A DNA stretch of 64,000 nucleotides, taken from contig VTPC01090611.1 in the NCBI GenBank assembly GCA_011009095.1, forward strand, positions 1-64,000. Direction: 5' to 3'. Position 1 is the stretch's first letter; each line of letters opens with the position of its first letter. The notes under the pieces were generated by a model. It ran no database searches. It saw nothing but the letters and a program-made list of their open reading frames with translations, and had not been told where the DNA came from. Source of the DNA: Ignelater luminosus. Its lineage: Eukaryota; Arthropoda; Insecta; Coleoptera; Elateridae. Shown one piece after another: positions 10,401-21,740 of this stretch. Position numbers and translations under genes: made by a program.

Positions 10401-13263
10401 CCACCGCTAAGCATTTCTTTGTTTCCCTTTTCTACAAATTTCCACGAAAGCTGCTAGTAAATATCCATTAAATGGAAGATCTTGACGTTTCATTTAAAAT
10501 TCAGTTACGGATAAGATTTGGTAAAAAATTCGAGTAATTTAATTTTTTAATTTTTGAAAATTCGTTTCTCGTCAAATCTTAGGTGCGAGACTTTATAAAA
10601 AATTAATAAATAAAAATTTCCCCCTCTTTTAAAATCAACCTGCCAAAAGCATCCTTTTTTACGAATTCTGAAATTCATAACTTATACCCTACTTGTTAAG
10701 TTACCCTTCTATAAATATAAAATTCAATATCTTTTACGACCCCCATCGACCACTACTATCCTTCTCTCAGTCCATTTCTTTACTGAACATTGCTGTCGTT
10801 ATCAAATTCTTTCTATCCAACAAATACACAAATTTTCTTATGGCTGATTATGCTTATATTTATTGTTTCTTTTTTTGTTGGGCCAGATTTAAGATATTTG
10901 TAATTTTTCTTTTGGGACAAAAATAGAACTTAGCAGCATAAAAACTAAAATCGAATTTATAACAAATAAGTTAGTTCGATTTTGCTTTGTGCACTTGTTC
11001 GCAATCAAACTTTGTAACTTCCATTGAGGATTTTCAATAAGTATCATTAAATATTTACAGGGTTCCTTATGACTGAAGTTCAGCTTTAGTCCTCGAAAGT
11101 TATTAATTTGAAACTTTGTTAGAAGTGTTCATATCAAGCTCTAATATCAGGACATTTTTTTAGTTATATCATGTAGTATAATATAGTAATGTATCTGAAT
11201 ACTTTTAAAAATAAATTGGTTTTTCCTATAGTACGTTCATATTATTTTGTATTACAACATTTTGGCTTGGTGAGATGCAGCTCAAGATTGTATGCTATTC
11301 TGCGAATTACAAAAGTTTGGTTTTTAAAACATCATAAAACTAACTGCAGAAATCAGTATTTGATGAGGAACAAAGCAGTTGAAAAATTGACAGTTTTGGA
11401 TTTAAGTGTCATTCTTTCACGGAACACACTGTATATTCCAAGATAATTTCGGAAAGTACAGACGATTTTTCTTAGAAGGTTTTCCATAGCTTTCCAAGTA
11501 ACTGCGTTGTCGATCGTTAGGGCATTCTCTATACTGTATATACAGTGTGTTCATTTTAAAACGATGTATAGTCAATATCTTGGAAAATAGAAAAACCGAA
11601 ATAGAAAAAACACGTCGATTCATATTCGAAAGAGAACATCAGTAAGCAGAGCTAACTCGCAGAAGCAATATTTCAGTTATTGCAAAATAACACAGATGAA
11701 GATCGGCCAAACCGCACTTATAACTATAGGAGTTTATGCAAACGCTCATAACAAACAAAGATAGAACCTTATGGTTCTCGTGCTATAGATTTTCTTGTGT
11801 AGATTTAGACCCTTCTTCCCTAGTGTTGACACTGAAAATAAAAAAAGTTTTTATTTTGGTATCTGTTGTACATAGATGTACTTACTGTAGGAATGCTTAC
11901 ATTCACCTCACTAACTCCAGACTCACATCTATAGAACTCTCGATTTCAGCACACTAAGCTGGATCATATATCTAGAAATTGTCTAAATCGACCTGATGAC
12001 ATGACATAACAAGATTCAGTTACGAATATAAGCTATTTTCACTTATAGATTTTGACAACCCTAGGCTATTTTGCTCCGTTTGGAATATATCAAAGGCCAA
12101 CATTAAAAAGTTTTTCTTGGTCAAAAACTTAATATTCGGCTATTCATACAATAAGGTTCCTTATCAAATCAAAACTCAGCAAAGGGTTTTCGGTCTTACT
12201 ACAGTAAACTTTACTTGGTGTTTGGGGTTTGTAATTATATTTTTGCGTCGCAAATTCATAATTTGCTTATGGGAAAATCTCGTCGGGGATGGTTCTATGA
12301 GATTTGCAGACGGTTGTCTTTGCCGGATTTCACCAGAATTCTGGAAATGCTTCGAACTAAACATTGTTAATTATCGTTCCGATGATTCAGCTTTATTAGT
12401 CTAAAAATCTTGACTAACTTAGTTAGGATCGTAAAGATTACGAAATCTGTTGCTAATGACAAGAACTTATTAGTCATTAGTGATTTCTTTTTCTGAAATT
12501 ATCGAACCTTCTCGTCCCTTGAAAATTTATTAATAAATTCACCGTTATGTTTAAAAGACCTAATTTAATGGTATTGAATATTCCACGCTTATGTGAATCT
12601 GTGTGTGTTAAAGTGCGTACCAATGTAAAATTGCTTAAACATTATTTAAAGTACTCTTGAATGTGTATGTTGTTTCGAACGCAAGCAAGAGTCATTGACC
12701 ATTCCGCAAGCCGCTGGAGTTTTGTAGAGTAAGAACAAATTCTATGATACTGGTTCAAGGTTTGGTATTAACTTCTGTCCCAAACTGGATGATAACCAGC
12801 TGTTATTTATAACGTAACCATAATGTATTAATAGATTAATGAATTTATTTATTATCTACTTTGTTTGTGTTACGTAATAAAGTCAATCAGTCAGATTAAC
12901 AGTTTTGTAGGTAGCTATTATAAAAATGAGTGCCCAAAGTTAATGCATTTAGAATTATAATAATATTTCCTTATCAGACTAAAGTTTTATCAACATTAGA
13001 TGGCAAGATTTTATAATTTTGTTTTGTTAACTGTTATTCAGGAAGTTCAGAATGTTTTACTGGCCTCGTTAAGAATTTAAGGTTTCTTTTACATTTACAT
13101 TTTGACTTTTGTATTTTATTATCTTCCTTACTTTTGTTTCAATTAAATAAATAAGAATAAACTGAATTTAGTATTTTATTTGAGTACTGTTAGTAACTAC
13201 TTTTTTTCGGGAAAAGCATATATATAATTGTGTGTTTAAGTAATAATGTACAAGTAATGTAAA
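7491..13263. other. Long non-coding stretch
   Basis: No gene is recognised on either strand. All open frames are short and lack family resemblance. Two oppositely oriented TATACAGTGTGTTC ends face outward at 11419 (reversed) and 11532. They are followed by matching ATATCTTGGAA segments, so they are probably two ends of related non-autonomous elements. A small hairpin (GGTCTTCGA / TCGAAGTACC) lies at about 10107-10131. Otherwise AT-rich background. Confidence 0.4.
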
Positions 13264-16200
13264 CCTGATATTGGATCAGTATATAGCGGGCTGTTTGAGT
13301 CGTCTTCTTTTGTTTTGAGTAAAATTTCAGATTATACCGTATGGTTTGGAGTGATTACTGATCCTGATTATCCGGGATAAGTTCTGCAGTGCAAATCATT
13401 TGTGCACATTGCTGCGACTTTGTTTAAACAAGAGTATTGAGGTTAAGTCAGTACAATCTCTCTTGGTAAGTTTGGAGGGAGTTTAAGTACAGAGCGGTCA
13501 CTGCTATCATAGCGTCTGCTACATATACAGGGTATTCCTCGTGGGAAGTCACATTAGCGAACGTGTTGACCTTCACTTCACTTCTGGCGCCCATACCCAT
13601 TGTGACATCTATAAGAAATCACTGAGGTCTTTTATTGAGCTTCTATTCTATTTAGAATAAATTATTTCTGAACCTATCCCATCTGCCGCGTTCGAGCTGC
13701 TTAGAGCACAACATTCAGATCTGCACGGGCATAAAACTACTTTTTCGGGTTTTTCCCGTGACACAATCAGTGAATTTGATTTAAAGTTTTTCAAAATCAC
13801 TATATTTTATACCAAGGGCCTTAATGAAAAAATCGAGTTGTACTATATAACTCAAGATTTCTCCGGTTTTACATTTGATTTGCTTTCGTACCTGTCTCAC
13901 CTTTGCATAATTACATTCTTGAGTTCTGCCTTTGGCTAACTCTAAGGAAGCTTGTTATGATTTGAAGCAGTCCAAACCTGGAAGTTTAGAAGCTATTATT
14001 CTATTATCGATTTCAGCTGTGAGTTAGTTAAGCTTATCCTTAAGCTTAACCTGGCAATTGAGAAAAGATTCCCAGAAAATGTTAGTAAATAGCATAATTT
14101 GAAAACTAAAGCTGATTTCATTTCCCAACAATAATAAACTTACAGGAGTATCAACTAAAAACATCTTGATGTAAATATTAAGTAGAAACTAGAAAGAAAA
14201 CAAAAAGTCTTGGTCACAGAATCTTATATTTAAGAAAATATCAAAAAGAAGGATAGAAAGAGTGAAAACGGTTAAAACAGAAAATATACAAAGCGAGTAA
14301 TTTAACCTCAAATAACAAAAACAAACGCAAGAAAGTAAGAATGTTTTATGTAGACGATCGCTAACCTCTAAATAAAGAGATCGATTAATACTACCTGTCT
14401 TTACAGACTTCATTTTTATTTCGATTGCTATTATTTTTCTATTAAATAAAAATAAATAGAAATAACAACTAAAACAAATAAACCAAATTCTAATCCCCAT
14501 CCAGGTAAACGTGAACGCATAATTTTGATAGAAAAACCTGAGAAACGAAAAAATGAAAAACATATAGCAAGGCCATGAAATGGTTTGATCATAAAATTGA
14601 ATGCCCTTTTTCCCTTTCGTGCCTTTTTCTTTATTTATATACAGCTATAAACACAGCAATGTAATAGGAATATAAAGTTTAACCCTTTGATAGCCAAGTT
14701 TCTGCAGTACCTGTACTTGCATGAAATTAGCTAATAAACACTCTTACTTCCAAATTTCATCTCTTAGCTGATTGTATCGCTACAGACCGGAGCGAGAGTA
14801 AAGTACACAGCTCATAGTTTGCCAACGTAGTTTACCTAGCGGTAACTTCGAGTTTGTGTAAAGCACCCAAAGCGCCCTTTGCATATAAGCACAAGATCTA
14901 CGAGTCTATAAGGTATTCATCTTGTATGACGATGTTAACAAGAAAGAAGACTAGTTGCATACGTCCACTGCATCTTTTGCTATCCTTAAGAACAGCAGAA
15001 CGAATTAGAGAGAAAATAAAATAAGAAATTGAGGTTAAAATTCACGTGGCTGTATGTACAAAGTTCAGCATCTCAGTTGGAGAAAATATACTCCTTGATT
15101 TTAAAGAAAAATGAAAAGGAATAAAATACTTTCATGGTGTGTTAAAAAGCTATACAAAAGTAACATTTTTCTTCCATTTAATTTTAAAGGAAAAGTGGGT
15201 GAAAATCATAAAAATGCACGGCAAGCGATTCGAGACAAGGGAAGCACTGAAGCTTGGCTATAATATTAAGTTACTTAACGAACACCAGATAAGCCAATGA
15301 GTAAAGTAAACCGACAATATTTTCGTTATACCTGTCCTTCATTTCGAATTTGTAACTCAATTTCAGAATCGCTGGGTTGCAACTTACGTTCTGAATTTTT
15401 ATCGGTTCACTTCATTCGAAAATACTTTGCAGCGATTATAAAATTCCAACGAGAGAACAGTTACAAGGAATTTCCCTACACCAGTAATGCCACGCGTATT
15501 TGCCTCACTTTAAAAATTGTCGAAAAACGCCGTTAAAGTCCGATACTTTGATAATTAGAAAAATTTACAATGTTATCGATTACATTAAATTGTGGGAAAT
15601 AAACGAAACAAAATTGTAAAGCTTCGCCCTTTTATCGTGTTAAATTCACTAGCCATTCGGGGTAGGTGTTTTAAAGCCCTCGAGGTATTTCAAAAAGTTT
15701 TAAGTGTAACCAGTTCCGACCCGACAGGAACCTAAAAATTAAAAATAAATTGGAATCTCGAAAAGTCCGCGATATTAAATCAGTTAACATTTTCACAATA
15801 AGCACAAGAACTTTTAGAACCGCGTTTTTAATATGAAGTTTGAACTCGGTTGAAAATTTTGATCTTCAAAGGTTTTAAACTTTTTTTGTAAATGAATCCC
15901 TATTAATCCTATTACAGTGACAATCAAAAGTTTTAAACAAATTCGTTTATTTTGGGGATTGCTTTTTTAAAACAAGCTGAAACACGTCAGTTTTATCTTT
16001 TTACGCCTTTTACTGTGTATTTAAATTTTCCACATCAATTATTCGTGGTTAGTGACGTTTACGGCGAGTATTGGAAGTTCTTATTTCTTTTTCTTTTGTA
16101 GATAGTATGAACAGCATAGGGGTGGGGATGATAAATACTTTTTTGGTGAAAAATAAGAAGTTACGAATTTTTATGCTCTTTTTATATAAGTGTTTTTTGA

Positions 16201-16540
16201 ACATTTAACCTATTTGTGTTTTGGACGACAAAAACTAGTAGGTAAATAGGAATTCCGTCAAAATATTACCACGCTTGGGACTCATTTTAGGTTTAGATTT
16301 CTTTTACTTACTTTCTTATGAATGTTACATCAGCCAATTTTGTTTTTACCTCTGTAAATGTTTTTCTCAAAATTCAAGGTAAATCTTCAATTTTTGACTG
16401 ATGGAATAAATCAGCTTGTTTGGTGATGGTTCCAATTGTGGGCTTTTAACAAGCTTTAATTTTAGACAGGTTTTAACCACCACAATATGGTCTTCCAAAA
16501 ACACCCGGATACAAGCTCAAAGTCTGGTTAATCTTACACG
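13264..16540. other. Non-coding stretch with a possible promoter-like patch
   Basis: A TATATAGC box at about 13280 is followed within about 40 bases by GC-richer sequence and, at 13466, by a donor-like GTAAGTTT. This could be a 5' exon of an unseen gene or an element LTR, and nothing confirms either. A TACAGGGTATTCC element end lies at 13525. A second TATA-like CATATAAGC lies at 14882. A 124-codon frame on the - strand (14189-14563) is Phe/Leu/Ser-rich and looks like a by-product of a purine-rich + strand. No gene is called. Confidence 0.35.
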
Positions 16541-17212
16541 TTGTCTTGTTTGTTTGATCAGCTAAACACTCAGTATCCAGATATCAGATTTACAATGGAA
16601 ATTGACTTCTTTCCCTTTCTCGATGTTTTCATCATTCGTCTGCCTAATGACAGTCTTGGCCATTCGGTATATCGTAAACCTATGTACATTAACAGATGTC
16701 TCTATACTGACTTCCATCGCTATCTGGCGCAAAAACCATCTCTCACTCACTCGTTCATCAAACAATTTCCGTCACGCAACCCAACAACATTCAAGGAGAG
16801 TTGGAACAGGTCCGAGACAGTTTTCAAGACAATGGTTATAATAAAAGAGACATGAACAGAGTGGTCCAGCAACATCTTGATCCTCAGAACACGACCGTAT
16901 CTACCATCAACCACTTTCTTACCATATATTCATAGGATGACGGACCGCATAGGGAAAACACTTTAGAAATTTAGAATCAAAATCATCAATAATATGTCAC
17001 AACTCTTACCTTCTCTTAAAGATAAATACCCAACGCTGTCGTTCATAAGAGCGTACAGCATGTGGCTGTGGCTCAGTATACATCGGAGAAACGAGTCACT
17101 CGATTAACACATGCATCCCTAAACATAAGCGGTGTATGTATAAAGTCACGCCACATATATACATCTGCTGTTGCCGAGCATCAACACGAGACAGGGTATA
17201 AATCTGCGCGAT
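16541..17212 (+). mobile_element. Penelope-like element fragment (RT C-terminal part and GIY-YIG region)
   Basis: The + strand encodes a stretch typical of the C-terminal part of Penelope-like reverse transcriptases: DIRFTMEIDFFPFLDVFIIR, then GHSVYRKPMYINR with the family's HSVYRKPTHTNRYLH signature, then HRYLAQKPSLTHSFIKQ. Further downstream, in shifting frames, are the linker (LPYIHRMTDRIGKT-like) and a GIY-YIG endonuclease start (CGCGSVYIGETSHS-like, near 17060-17100), ending at an AEHQHETGYK-like motif near 17200. These elements copy themselves through RNA and insert with the GIY-YIG nuclease. This copy lacks most of the RT and is degraded and inactive. The family call is secure; the clade is not. 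Confidence 0.85.
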
Positions 17213-17804
17213 AACTCCTACCACCATTACAGTTGATTAGTCCTTCTTTGTGTATATTAACCCTACATTTTCTTCATTTTTCTCAGAAGTTTCGGCTTCA
17301 GAGCGGTTAGCACATTGAAGCTTCTTTAATTTCTTAAAGAAAGATTTTAATTTATTGTTTACAATTATAAAACATCATTGAAGGAATTGCTTTTTAATTA
17401 TCAATTTCTGCTTTGAAAAGGAAAGATTCATTTTGCCACCTTTCATGGTTTAAGTGTAATTGCAAAATGCTTTAATCTCAGGTAATTTCTACATACGTTT
17501 TACAGGTTTCTGTTTAATTGCAATTGCAACAAAGCTTTATTACTGAACATAAATATATGAGAATTAAAACCCTGGAAAAATTTTTTTGACCTCGATGACT
17601 CTTCAAAGATATTGAACGATTTTCTCACGTTTTCCTGAAGCGTTTGCAAAATTTCTTTTCGGATATCAACAGTAGTCCAGCGCTTTTCTATGGTAAGTCA
17701 GATGTCAAAATTGGAATTTTGATAAACCCTTCAAAACTTTTGTAGAAACTCTTTAGTATAGTATCTACTTTCGAAATTTATTTTTTGCTAATTTGTAAGA
17801 AGAC
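17213..17804. other. Non-coding stretch, nothing recognised
   Basis: AT-rich DNA downstream of the Penelope-like fragment. It may include the element's 3' untranslated part, but no terminus is visible. Confidence 0.35.
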
Positions 17805-17867
17805 GATATGGATTTTAAAGCCAGTCATAGTGAAAACGTCTGACTGGCTTTAAAAACCCAAGATATC
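17805..17867. repeat. Short near-perfect hairpin
   Basis: The left arm, GATATGG then ATTTTAAAGCCAGTCA, pairs with the right arm TGACTGGCTTTAAAAACCC followed by AAGATATC. The loop is about 14 bases. The stem is about 23 bp with a few mismatches. It could be a tiny foldback element or a precursor-microRNA-like structure; it is not a known gene that I can name. Confidence 0.5.
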
Positions 17868-18625
17868 TTAACAGTAAAGCTCTGCATGGCCAGAAACACG
17901 TAACCCTTGTTTTTGCCAAGCACCAGTGCTCTATGGATTGCAGTATGAAAAACACTGATGTATGTACAAGCCCTATTTTACCACACTACAATTGAACCAT
18001 ATCAGTCTAAATTATCATTCTTGTCTGGCTTATTTAAATACATCGAGGGTTATATCACACATTCTTAAGTTTATTCAGGAAACAACTGAAAGTTGGAGCT
18101 TTCATTCACACATAATGCAATTTTTGTATTTTTAGGTTTTTCCAATGCTGTTATGAAAAAGTAGTCCATGAGGGATGGGATTTTACATTTATTTAGTTTA
18201 ATCTGGAGATCTAAACTGATTTATTTTAGTTGAATTGCTTTTTGGATCCGTATTAAAGATCTTAATTAATTTATTTAGATCTTGAGCCAATAGCTATATC
18301 ACGCAGCAAGACTTAATTCTGTTTGGCCGACAAGCCTTTTGGTTTTTAACTATGAGCAACAACAATTTTGGCACAGACCTTGTTTTTGAAATGATCGGAA
18401 TTTTCGAGCCTAAAAGCAAAATTTAATTCATGATTTCTTATCTTTCGAAAAACCATTTTGGAAAATGATTTTAATGCTACGGCATCTAACTACTATGAGA
18501 ATTTTAGTTACAAAGAAAGTTGCTGCTGCGTTTTCGTTAGAAAATGCATCGCATTTTACTTAAGAATGACGCATTTTATGAAAAAGAAATAAGAGTAATT
18601 TTTGTCATTAAATGTATGTATGAAA
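17868..18625. other. Non-coding stretch, nothing recognised
   Basis: AT-rich, with no gene, element end or repeat that I can support. Confidence 0.35.
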
Positions 18626-18797
18626 GAATTTTATCTTAATGTTACATGTGGTTTCCGAGATATTAGAAAAACAAAAATATATATAAAGGTTAGATACTAA
18701 AGAGTAAAAGTTACGTGAAAAATTTTACTTTAATATCTCATGTTGTTTTCGAGAAAGCTGTATCGATACTTCCGCTCATTTCAAAGACACCCTGTAT
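18626..18797 (-). mobile_element. End of a non-autonomous element (TACAGGGTGTCTTTGAAATG type)
   Basis: Read on the - strand from 18797, the end is ATACAGGGTGTCTTTGAAAT then GAGCGGAAGTATCGATACAG and CTTTCTCGAAAACAACATG. A diverged copy of this terminal segment lies at 25725-25803, supporting a dispersed family. Inside, a 40-base segment (TTTTATCTTAATGTTACATG..., 18626) is repeated about 95 bases further on (18720). No opposite end or coding sequence was identified, so the left border is a minimum. Confidence 0.5.
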
Positions 18798-21237
18798 TTA
18801 TGTAAGTCACTACTTTATGGAATACCGCATGTAGTCGAATATAATTTTAGAAAGTACATATACAAATTGTTATTACGTATATAGAAGTTTTAATAACATT
18901 TTCTTTGCAGAAGCTTTAAAAATGACAATGCTAACAGAACGTTGGAAAATCCTGAAACTAATGACAAAAATTTCTATTTATCAGAAATTCTACTTACTTT
19001 AAATCTTGGGGTGTGTGGTGCTTTTTTAATGTAGAGATTTTAAGTGAGTTGTGAAATTTTTAGCTGGCTTTTTTGTAAAATTGCTTACTTCCCTCATGAA
19101 TCTTAAACAAAGGAGTTGAAGTTTTCGTACTTCAAAGGGTAACAACCCCATCAGTAAGTATGCAGTTTTGACTAGGTAAATTTAGATATAATTGATCTTT
19201 AAAGGCCTTTTATTCCATTTATCTTCCGGCGCCTGGAGCTACAGATGTCCTCCGCTGCTTTATTAATTAAATATGACTTGTAACAGTAATTGTTTTAGTA
19301 ATAAATAATGCACTGTTAACATTAATCACATTTTCCTAGTTGAATGGCATTTATCAAAAATTAAAATAAAAAACAATTTTGACAATTATGACATTATGTA
19401 TAATTTAACATTAGTTTTAAAAAAATGTGGTCGTTATTTCAAAATTTACAAACACCAATATACAGGGCATCTCGCCTATCCTTTTAAACTAATTTATTCT
19501 GGAACTATTAAGAGACAAAAATAAAATTCGGAAATTCTTTATTATTTGGTTTCTAGATTGTAAAAATAAAATTAGAACATTTTTGAAACACATTTATTTA
19601 TATCTCTCTTTTGTTAATTGTAAACACAATGTTTCTAACTTTCAGTTTAAGAAACTACTAAATGTAACAATTTCGCAATAAAGTAAAAGAATACAATCAA
19701 GCCCCTCTTTGAGACATCTTAACAAAAGAAGTCAAGTCCAACCGATATCTAGAATCAAGTTGTTTACCGCACAAGGATGGCTAATCAAAGGGGCGGCATT
19801 TCTCCCAATAAGAACCCATAGAAAACAAATGGAGAAAATTTGCTCATATGCACCCGGCAGCCCTGTCTTGAATAGTGTTGAAAGAAATATACCTTTAACA
19901 GCATACAGAATGATTCAGAAATAATTGTCTGTTTTTTAAGAAGCTCTGAAACCCTCAAATCGCTTTTTACCTTTTAACACTATCATCAGAACCAGGATGT
20001 GGTGAACATCTGGGTATTAGCATTCTGAACAGTCTAATTTGACCAGGATATTTCGGCATCTAAACAAAAATCTTAGCTTTCATTTCAAATTTTTGTATTC
20101 AAGCCAAAAGTTTCCTTTCGTGATTGGGTAAGTATAAAGAACACTTTAATCAAAATTAAAATTCTTATAGAGTATTTTGTACAGATTTTGTTGTTCTTCG
20201 TGAATACCTGAATTTAATTCAAAAAGGACCTACAGAAAATAGAACGTGTACACGAATTACCTCACCCAAAGCAAATCAATAATAAGAAGAAGGCATACTA
20301 AAGTCGGTTATCGACCGATCTCATAAAATCTACAATGGTTAGTATTGTTTGCTTCCGATAAGTTTTTCCACCACGTATTTCTTAGAAATACCCTACATAA
20401 TCTTCACAGGTCTATTCAATTAGGAGTAGACTGGTGGGAAATAACAGTTCCAACTTTCACTTTTAAAAAATCGACCAATAGACGACAAAATACACAATAC
20501 AGAGCTTACTAGAATCTATCCAGTATTTGATTCAAACTGATGTAACTTTTAATGATATGCTGTAAAAGATTCTAAAATTTAATAAAAGTTCAATAACATC
20601 ACCTGTCACACATTGCTTTTATAGATTTAACAGTCTCTTCAGCTACGAGTAGATTTTCCAAAATGTAAGCAGAAGGATTCCAAAGGCGAATATCGCAACA
20701 TCTGATCGTTACCAAAACAGTTAACTGGGACACCAATTTTCTCCAGAATACATTTGAAACCACGTCTGCAATATACCACCCATACAACTAGTGCCGTAGA
20801 GCATGGCATTTCTTGACTTCCGATGGTGTAGCTGTACTTAAAAACTCGCAAGTTTTCCAAAAGAGAGATAGGGGAAAAACCAAACAAAAAAGAATTTAAA
20901 AATACGAAAAAGTTAAAATGATCTTAGCCCTCCAAAAGACAGTGGAAAAAGAAATTTGAAGAAATCAAGAAAATATGAAAGAAGCGTGGGAAAAGATAAG
21001 TAAGAAGTAAAGAATATAGAATCGGAAAAAAGGAACTAGATGCTAAAATAGAAAAACTAGAAAAAAGTCCTGGAAGGTGAAGAGAAAAAACAAAAAAATC
21101 ATGGTATAGTGATGAAGCAAACTAAGTGAAGGAGCGAGAAAACAAGAGAAACGTAAGACACTTCTTAAAAAAATTAAATTAAAGAATTCCTGAGAATAAC
21201 CTACAATCAAGCTACGAGATTATAATCAAAGGATAAA
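18798..21237. other. Non-coding stretch with one isolated element end
   Basis: Holds an ATACAGGGCATCTCGCCTAT element end at 19460 without a visible partner. Open frames at 19709-19924 (+) and 20599-20887 (-) have no recognisable family. From about 20.9 kb the + strand is strongly purine-rich and may be upstream sequence of the LINE fragment that follows. Confidence 0.35.
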
Positions 21238-21740
21238 ACTGTGTGTATTAGGTGATGCTAACGCGAGGATAAGAAAGATGGGCAAAAATATAACATACGC
21301 TGCAAATTACAGTTCATAGAAATTTACTAATGATAATGGACAAAAACTTGTTGATTTTGTACAGCAGAATACAACTTAATTATTAAAGAAACACAGACTA
21401 CAAAAATCATCTTCTAAGCAGCTGGAGAAGCCCAAGTGGGAAATTCTGTAAACAAATAGACCATACATTAATAGAGGCAAATACTAAATACTACAAATAC
21501 TAGAAGTAACAACAAAGATTAAGATATGAAGAAGAAAATGGATTTACAAGATAGAAAAAAAATTTAAGAAAAGAATAAAACAACAATTAACTAAAGATGT
21601 CATACAACCATAACAATACAGACAGTAAGTTTCTAAGACCACAAACAAAAAAAGGAAGGCAGCTGATTCGATGAAGAGTATTAAGAAGCTCTAACAAGAA
21701 GGAGAGAAGCAAGAATAAAAGCCCTAAAATAACCATCCAA
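21238..21740 (+). mobile_element. LINE fragment, endonuclease and linker, RTE-like
   Basis: Fragments in shifting + strand frames match an apurinic-endonuclease-type LINE protein: LCVLGDANARIRKMGKN (the GDFNARVG motif), FTNDNGQKLVDFVQQN (the NNNGERLVDFA motif), GNSVNK.IDHTLIEANT (the VNQIDHVLI motif), then FDEEY.EALTRRREARIKAL, which corresponds to the post-endonuclease WFDEECR.AL..RNEAR motif. The order is correct for one decayed copy. This motif set is typical of RTE-type LINEs (often misannotated as craniofacial development protein 2-like). Several stops and frame changes interrupt it, and the reverse transcriptase is absent. Confidence 0.65.

Noticed and set aside
14189-14563. 124-codon open frame on the - strand
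   Set aside because: It is dominated by Phe, Leu, Ser and Cys, as expected when the opposite strand is purine-rich. There is no family motif, no start context and no splice-site support.
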